64,000 nt of DNA from Balanoglossus misakiensis. Its lineage: Eukaryota > Hemichordata. The notes under the pieces were generated by a model. That model made no database searches. It saw nothing but the letters and a program-made list of their open reading frames with translations, and was not told the origin of the DNA. The stretch is taken from positions 10,292,001 through 10,356,000 of the forward strand of contig CM082595.2 of assembly GCA_040954595.2 (NCBI GenBank), in the 5' to 3' direction. Shown here in pieces: positions 58,937-64,000 of the stretch; the stretch's first letter is position 1, and each line of letters begins with the position of its first letter. The position numbers and the translations under genes are program-made.

Positions 58937-59053
58937 ATTTGAATCCGTGTCAGCCCAACCCTTGTCTAAACAGTGGATTCTGCCAGCAAGTGTCCTGCAC
59001 CGAGTTCAGATGCCAGAGTTCGCGCTGTTTCATCGGAACCACGTGCGCTGAAC
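58937..59053 (+). CDS. Unit 3 E18, EGF-like exon, open, Cys5 missing
   Basis: Same reading as unit 2. Confidence 0.7.
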
Positions 59054-59501
59054 GTAAGCAAACCAGTGTCAGATTTGCCGCACAAAGTAGAAATCGCTGG
59101 GCTTTGTCATTGATATTGTCTCAATAAAGTTGCCTGTGATTGTGCAGCTAACCAAGAGACTTATATGCACTACCGTAGCCATGATGTATACTTTCATTGA
59201 CTCAAATGCTCATCAGAGTAGATGTTGCTATTTTTCCAATCGTAAATTGAAACATCAGAAAGTTATGACATCAACTACCCCCACCCCCACCCCACCCCAC
59301 CCCCAACTAGTAAATATTATAAGATGCTGTAATTATGATAAAGATGGTAGCACCAAGCTTGGATCAAGTGGTCTTCATTATCCTTCACACATGAACATGA
59401 TCACACGGATGTGCAATCTTCTGACAGTCTGCTACAGATTTCACTTCCCACTCAAGTGTGTAAGACCCTAATGTGATACTTTTCATTTCTCTCACCCTTA
59501 G

Positions 59502-59624
59502 CGATCAACCAGTGTCTTCTAAACCCATGTCTGAATAACGGAGTGTATCAGCCACTTCAAGGCTCCTGCTCAATCTACACCTGCAACTGTCCAACCTGCT
59601 ACACTGGGCAAACATGTGTTACAT
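59502..59624 (+). CDS. Unit 3 E19, EGF-like exon, open, Cys3 missing
   Basis: As unit 2 but with Gln for His before Cys1, the usual EGF residue. Confidence 0.7.
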
Positions 59625-59659
59625 GTAAGTCACAAGTTTTTAGGTCCCATTGGTATGTA

Positions 59660-60638
59660 CCATGGGACCTTATGGGATTGGTTACGTCTGTATGTATGGA
59701 TGGATGGATGGATGGATGTATGTCTGTATGTCCGTCCACATCGAAAACTTGAAAACCGCAGCGCGTATGACCTCGATATTTGGCGTGTAGATGCAGGCAG
59801 GGCTGTAGATGGGAGTTTGTTCAAATGAAGATGTCATTGCCAAAAATATGCAAATTAGCTGGGAAAATGTGAAATTGGTCAAAACTCAAAAACTGGACAA
59901 CCACTGGTCATATTGATTTGAAAATTGGTATGCATGTACCTTATATCAACCTCATACAATCCTGTATGTTTTGAGCTAATATTATCGATTTCCTATTTTT
60001 TTTGCATTTTTTTGTATTTTTCCATGTTATTGGTAAAAAGTCTTTGAAATTTAGTATGAAGCCTCCTAATGTTGTCTAAGTAACCATAGTTTTGTTCAAA
60101 TTGTTGCAAAATTTGCATATCTATAATTTTGAGCAATATTTGCCATTTTTGGTCAAAAAATGTTTTTCTTTAAAACCTCATGCCAGATTGCTTTCCAATT
60201 TGGTAGGCATGTTCGTAGGGGTAACCTAAATAATATGTTGTAAAAAAAAAAGATATTTGCATAAATGTGTTATCGGGGAAACTTTTGCAATTTTTGTCAA
60301 AAATTGTTTTCTCTGAAACCGCTTGTCCTATTGCATTGAACTTAGGCAGCATGTTCCTTGTAGTGATTGAAGTAAGATATTGTACAATTTTGGTGATATT
60401 TGCATATTTGTGTTTTTGCCACTTTTGAACAAATATTTTCTGTGAAACTGCTTGTTGGATTGCTTTGAAATTAGTTTTTTCTCTGATTGCTTTGAAATTT
60501 AGGATATAATTTCATAACACATACCTGTATATGTGCAACTTTTATTCAATTCTGAGATCAGAAAGATTAAATATTTAGCGAGTTTTTTTGGTAAGTTTCT
60601 TAGTTTTTGGTTAGCAAATCTTTTCCTAAACAAATTGT
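59660..60638. repeat. Degenerate ~130-145-bp tandem repeat spacer (unit 3)
   Basis: Same spacer as unit 2 with a slightly longer GGAT run. It leads into unit 4. Confidence 0.55.
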
Positions 60639-61564
60639 CCAGTTGTTTTTAAAGTTACTATTTACAAGGAGTTGCTACCTCGAACAAAGACATGTTTACA
60701 TAACTTAAATAGGCCAGCTGTTACAGAGACCACCAGCTATCAAATTTTAATTACCAGTGGCAGGTCAGTGTGTGTCTGTTCCAGGGCTGACTGAAAGAAG
60801 TTGCTTCGCATATGTGTTTGTACCGACAATTTTTGGTCATTTTTTTTTCTAGCACCACTTGTAAGACTGCCATGACACATGACAGTTTATTGGGCATGTT
60901 CCTTGTTAATGTTTTTACATTCCATATTTCTATATGGTCAGATCATATCTGCTTGCAAATGTCACCTGTAATTTTTATTCTGGTGTGTCACTGTTTCCGC
61001 ATAATCCTCAAATGTCATCAGATCTCCGAATGTGATGAAAACAGTGTGTTTTGAGTGTTTTTTAAATGACCTTTTGGGTTAAAAGTGGCAAAAATGGCAA
61101 TTTTGTCTTGAAAGGGGTCAATAAGACTGACTTTTTTGGAATCAGCACCATTTTTTACATTGAATGGACTAGTCTGCTCAAACTTTCCTTACCAACAATT
61201 CTGTTTAATCTTCTGTAACATGTATACTAGTATACATGTAGCTGCCTGATAGTTGGCCCTGCGTGTGTAATTGCTGAGTGACATAACGCATTCTGTGATT
61301 GGTGCAGTCACGTAACCACCAATAAGATCGCTTGTTATAAGGAGAACTGCACGACCTTTAACCGCATTAGCATACCTGATTTTTAGGGCTCGATATTACC
61401 TCTGAGGACGCAATATTTAAGTTGAAGTTTTTTTCTTTTATCATATTAGAGCAAGAAGACTTGTTTTTATGTAAAAGAAATAGACCCTAATATACAGAGT
61501 GCGTTTTGAAACGATAGGCAGGTCCGGCCCATAGCCTAATTCTTCATTTTTCTGTCATGCGTAG

Positions 61565-61680
61565 GAATTGATCAGTGCTAACAACCCATGTCAAAATGGC
61601 AGCACTTGCCAACCCTAACCTCGTGTGGGGCATTGACGTGCACCTGCCAAGGATGCTATACTGGGAGCGCTGTGAAAATT
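61565..61680 (+). pseudogene. Unit 4 E0, EGF-like exon, frameshifted
   Basis: Fourth copy of the same broken exon; nearly identical to unit 3. Confidence 0.6.
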
Positions 61681-62073
61681 GTCAGTCAGTTTCTTTTGTC
61701 AAATTAATCAATATGTGTGGGACTGCTATACATGTATATAAAACAGAATACTGCGATGGAAAATTCTATAACTTAATGTTTCACTGGATATATGACTTAA
61801 AGTTAGCAGGATGCAGTGAATTCAACAGAAAGTGTAATTTCCTCTTGTGTGAGCTCTGTGCGACTGTGCCAATGAAAATCTCACCACAAACAAAAATGAC
61901 AGGTATACACTGTATATTAGCAGCTTTGTCTATGTAATAGCCATAGTGTTTTGAAGTTGAAAACTTGCAAAGTGTGCAGTTTTATTCACACTACAAAGGA
62001 AACATTGTTGAAACGGATTATCTGTGTACATTGTCAAACTGTACACTTGTCGCGAGATTTATTCTCAATTATA

Positions 62074-63152
62074 TTATATCATGCTACCGTCCGCAATTCT
62101 GATTGGACGAGAGCTAAATCCAGCGATGCTAAAATACTCAATAATGCACTGCTGACAGTGGTAAAACGGGCTTTCTGTTTGCCACATGGGTTTGTTCTTT
62201 AGGTTGTTGTATGTGTTTACACTCATCATGTTTATTGTAGAACCAGGGTCGATCAGTGAGGCAACTGCTGTTTGTTCTGTCTGCACTGTTACTTGAGGCC
62301 TCCTGCCATTTGATTGTTGTACAGTGAAGCAGTATTCATCTCCCGAGCTGTCTTCCACTTTATGCACAGCTTTGACAGTTTCATCCTTGTCTACCCTATT
62401 TGCCTTGCCTTTTGATCGGTAGCATTTGGCAAAATAGTTAGGTTTGCCACACTTCCTGCATGACTTGCCTTTAGCTGGACATACTGAGTCATGTGGATAG
62501 GTGCCACCACAATAATAACAAGTGGACGGTCCTTTCGCTGGCTGCTGATGAGCTCTCATTTGTTTATTTGGTTTCGGGCGTTGGTGGCGCTGTTTTCTGA
62601 CCGCATTCACAGATGCCGTATCTGCACCATAATTTTGGGTTTTCTCCTCAATCCCACTAGCCTGAACCTCTGATACCTCAAATGAACAGCCTGTACTCAG
62701 TAGATTCTCTAGTGTCGTCTCCTCCCGAAGAGCACGACGTCTGAGACGGGCTGATGTGAATCCTCGTATGATTTGTGATTTGACCTCTTGATCCTTATTG
62801 GTGAAGTCACATATGTTTCTGCTAGGCGTTGCAAACAAGTGTGATAGGCATCAATCGATTCGCCGTTGTTTTGTATGGTGTCTCTGAAGATAAATCGTTC
62901 GTATTCAATGTTCCGTTTGGGTGAGAAGTATGACGAAAGCTTTAATTTGGCTGTTTCACAGCTAGTTCCTGTATCTGGTAGAGTATCAAAGAAGTCGGAA
63001 ACTTCCTCACCTGCCCAGTGCAATAGCAGTGCACGTTGTCGCTTGTCATCTGTAATGTTGAATGCGACAAATGCGTTTTCTACTCTAGCCATGTACTTTT
63101 TCCATCTCGTACTGGTGGTTGTCGGGTCTGAATGAACAGGAAAACTCGGCAT
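62074..63152 (-). pseudogene. Unit 4 gag-protease remnant
   Basis: Same layout as units 2 and 3. One zinc-knuckle position reads KPNYFAKC instead of KPNHFAKC, which loses the knuckle histidine. Confidence 0.8.
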
Positions 63153-63196
63153 TGACGGCTAGCTGATTCTCCATGTTCTCCGTCCTCGTCGCCAAA

Positions 63197-63367
63197 TATA
63201 GAATCGTTGGTGGGCAATAATGACAACACGAGACACCAAGTCCGGCATGTAAGAGTGAGAGTGCCTAGCCTCGTTCACGCACTTTATTCATAATGACCCG
63301 AATGTTGCATTACGTCATTTTACAGAATGTATAAAGTATAGATGCTCACTAGTGTTTGGACACTACA
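63197..63367 (-). repeat. Unit 4 putative LTR of the gag-pro remnant
   Basis: Same block and same position relative to gag as in unit 2. Confidence 0.4.
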
Positions 63368-63894
63368 ATATACATGTGACTGCAGTGTCTTTCCAATCAT
63401 GAATTTGCAAGGTGTCCTTCGGAGAAAATCTTCTGATTCTCTTTTCTGATTTGCTTTGCATATTTAACTTAATGATCTCATTTGTTGGAATTCCCTGTCT
63501 CAAATTTTTGATGATCAGTCTCTGCCCCATTGCTCATCGTCCCAACTTTCTGATGATATATGGATGATAGATGGGATCAAATCTTTGGTCGTGTATTTGC
63601 TACAAATGGTAGGTATTGGTTCGTGATTGAGTCTTTGTGTTGTATATTTGGGGTGGCAGTGGTATGAGTTTGGATTTATGCCAATCTTTAAGTTAAGTGT
63701 TATTTGGGTTGCCGTTGAGCATTGATGGCTTGATAAGTGGGGCTAGGGTCAATTTTGATTGGGTTTGGATTGTTTGGGCTATGATAGGTTGGGTGATGGC
63801 TAGGATTTGTGGTGGGTATAAGGTGTGGTGTAAGAGATGGAGGCATTATGGGGTCTGGTGAGGTTTTTGTGAAGGAGGCCATGGTGGCTGCAGA

Positions 63895-64000
63895 ATTCAG
63901 GGCATGCTGTAGCGGTTGAATGCATGATGATGGTAAACCACAGAGTATTGCATTGCAGTAGTCCAGTTTTGATGTGATTAGAGCATGAACCAGCATCTGG
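63895..64000 (-). pseudogene. Unit 4 LINE fragment, cut by the window edge
   Basis: Minus-strand [19 protein letters not shown] motif, same junction as unit 3 at about 46850. Confidence 0.75.

Larger units (their letters stand above)
43607..60638 (+). repeat. Tandem unit 3 of the EGF/GCC2 exon array
   Basis: Shorter unit lacking E1 (novel junction near 46519), E7 and E8 (junction near 53350), but keeping E12 and E17-E19. Its right part (about 56300-60638) matches unit 2 (39282-43606) almost base for base. Its left part, including the novel junction, matches unit 4. That pattern fits unequal exchange between units. Confidence 0.9.
60639..64000 (+). repeat. Tandem unit 4, start only
   Basis: The window ends inside this copy. 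It holds E0, the gag-protease remnant, its putative LTR, and the same rearranged junction into a CR1-like LINE as unit 3. Shared derived structure makes units 3 and 4 closest relatives over this part. Confidence 0.85.

Overview
This is animal (metazoan) nuclear DNA. Short coding exons of about 97-233 bases sit between AG acceptors and GT donors in long AT-rich introns. The mobile-element load (CR1-like LINEs, Gypsy-like LTR elements, TTAA-targeted and other inverted-repeat DNA elements) looks like a marine invertebrate; a non-vertebrate deuterostome such as a hemichordate or cephalochordate is a guess. No bacterial-style operon, tRNA, rRNA or CRISPR was seen.

The window is a tandem array of one large repeat unit. 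The same landmark sequence recurs at 1, 21204, 43607 and 60639, giving unit 1 (21.2 kb), unit 2 (22.4 kb), unit 3 (17.0 kb) and the first 3.4 kb of unit 4. All recognisable host exons are on the plus strand in the same order in each unit. First come two EGF-like exons (E0, E1), then a block of cysteine-rich GCC2/GCC3-like exons (E3-E7), then up to twelve EGF-like exons (E8-E19). Most EGF exons are symmetric phase 1-1 and encode an unusual eight-cysteine EGF variant. The product would have been a large modular extracellular protein. I number exons E0-E19 within each unit; E2 is not used, and E6b lies between E6 and E7.

The locus looks like a decayed or decaying gene. Many lesions (frameshifts in E0, E1, E3, E4, E5, E6b and E8; stops in E6, E9 and E15; a transposon in E11) recur at the same place in every unit that keeps the exon, so they predate the unit duplications. 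Others (E10, E12, E13, E14, E16-E19, E7) stay open. The units also differ by deletions: unit 1 lacks E6-E7 and E17-E19, unit 2 lacks E12, unit 3 lacks E1, E7 and E8.

Mobile elements explain most of the rest. A gag-protease remnant and its putative LTR (minus strand) sit between E0 and E1 in all four units. Unit 1 carries a 5.5 kb truncated Gypsy-like element (9583-15068) split by a 3,039-bp fold-back element (11052-14090) with 34-bp terminal inverted repeats, a 4-bp target duplication and two opposed arrays of a 69-bp repeat. Unit-specific insertions with readable target duplications include a Mutator-like palindromic element (7161-7587), an 8-bp-duplication element (24306-25078), a LINE (26487-27329) and three TTAA elements (32660-33392, 34930-35275, 50101-50668). 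Unit 3 keeps an almost full CR1-like LINE that is shortened in units 1 and 2.

Exon edges were read by eye from splice signals and frame, and all family names are from motifs. Because the units differ mainly by TE presence, haplotype copies wrongly joined in assembly are an alternative to true tandem duplication.
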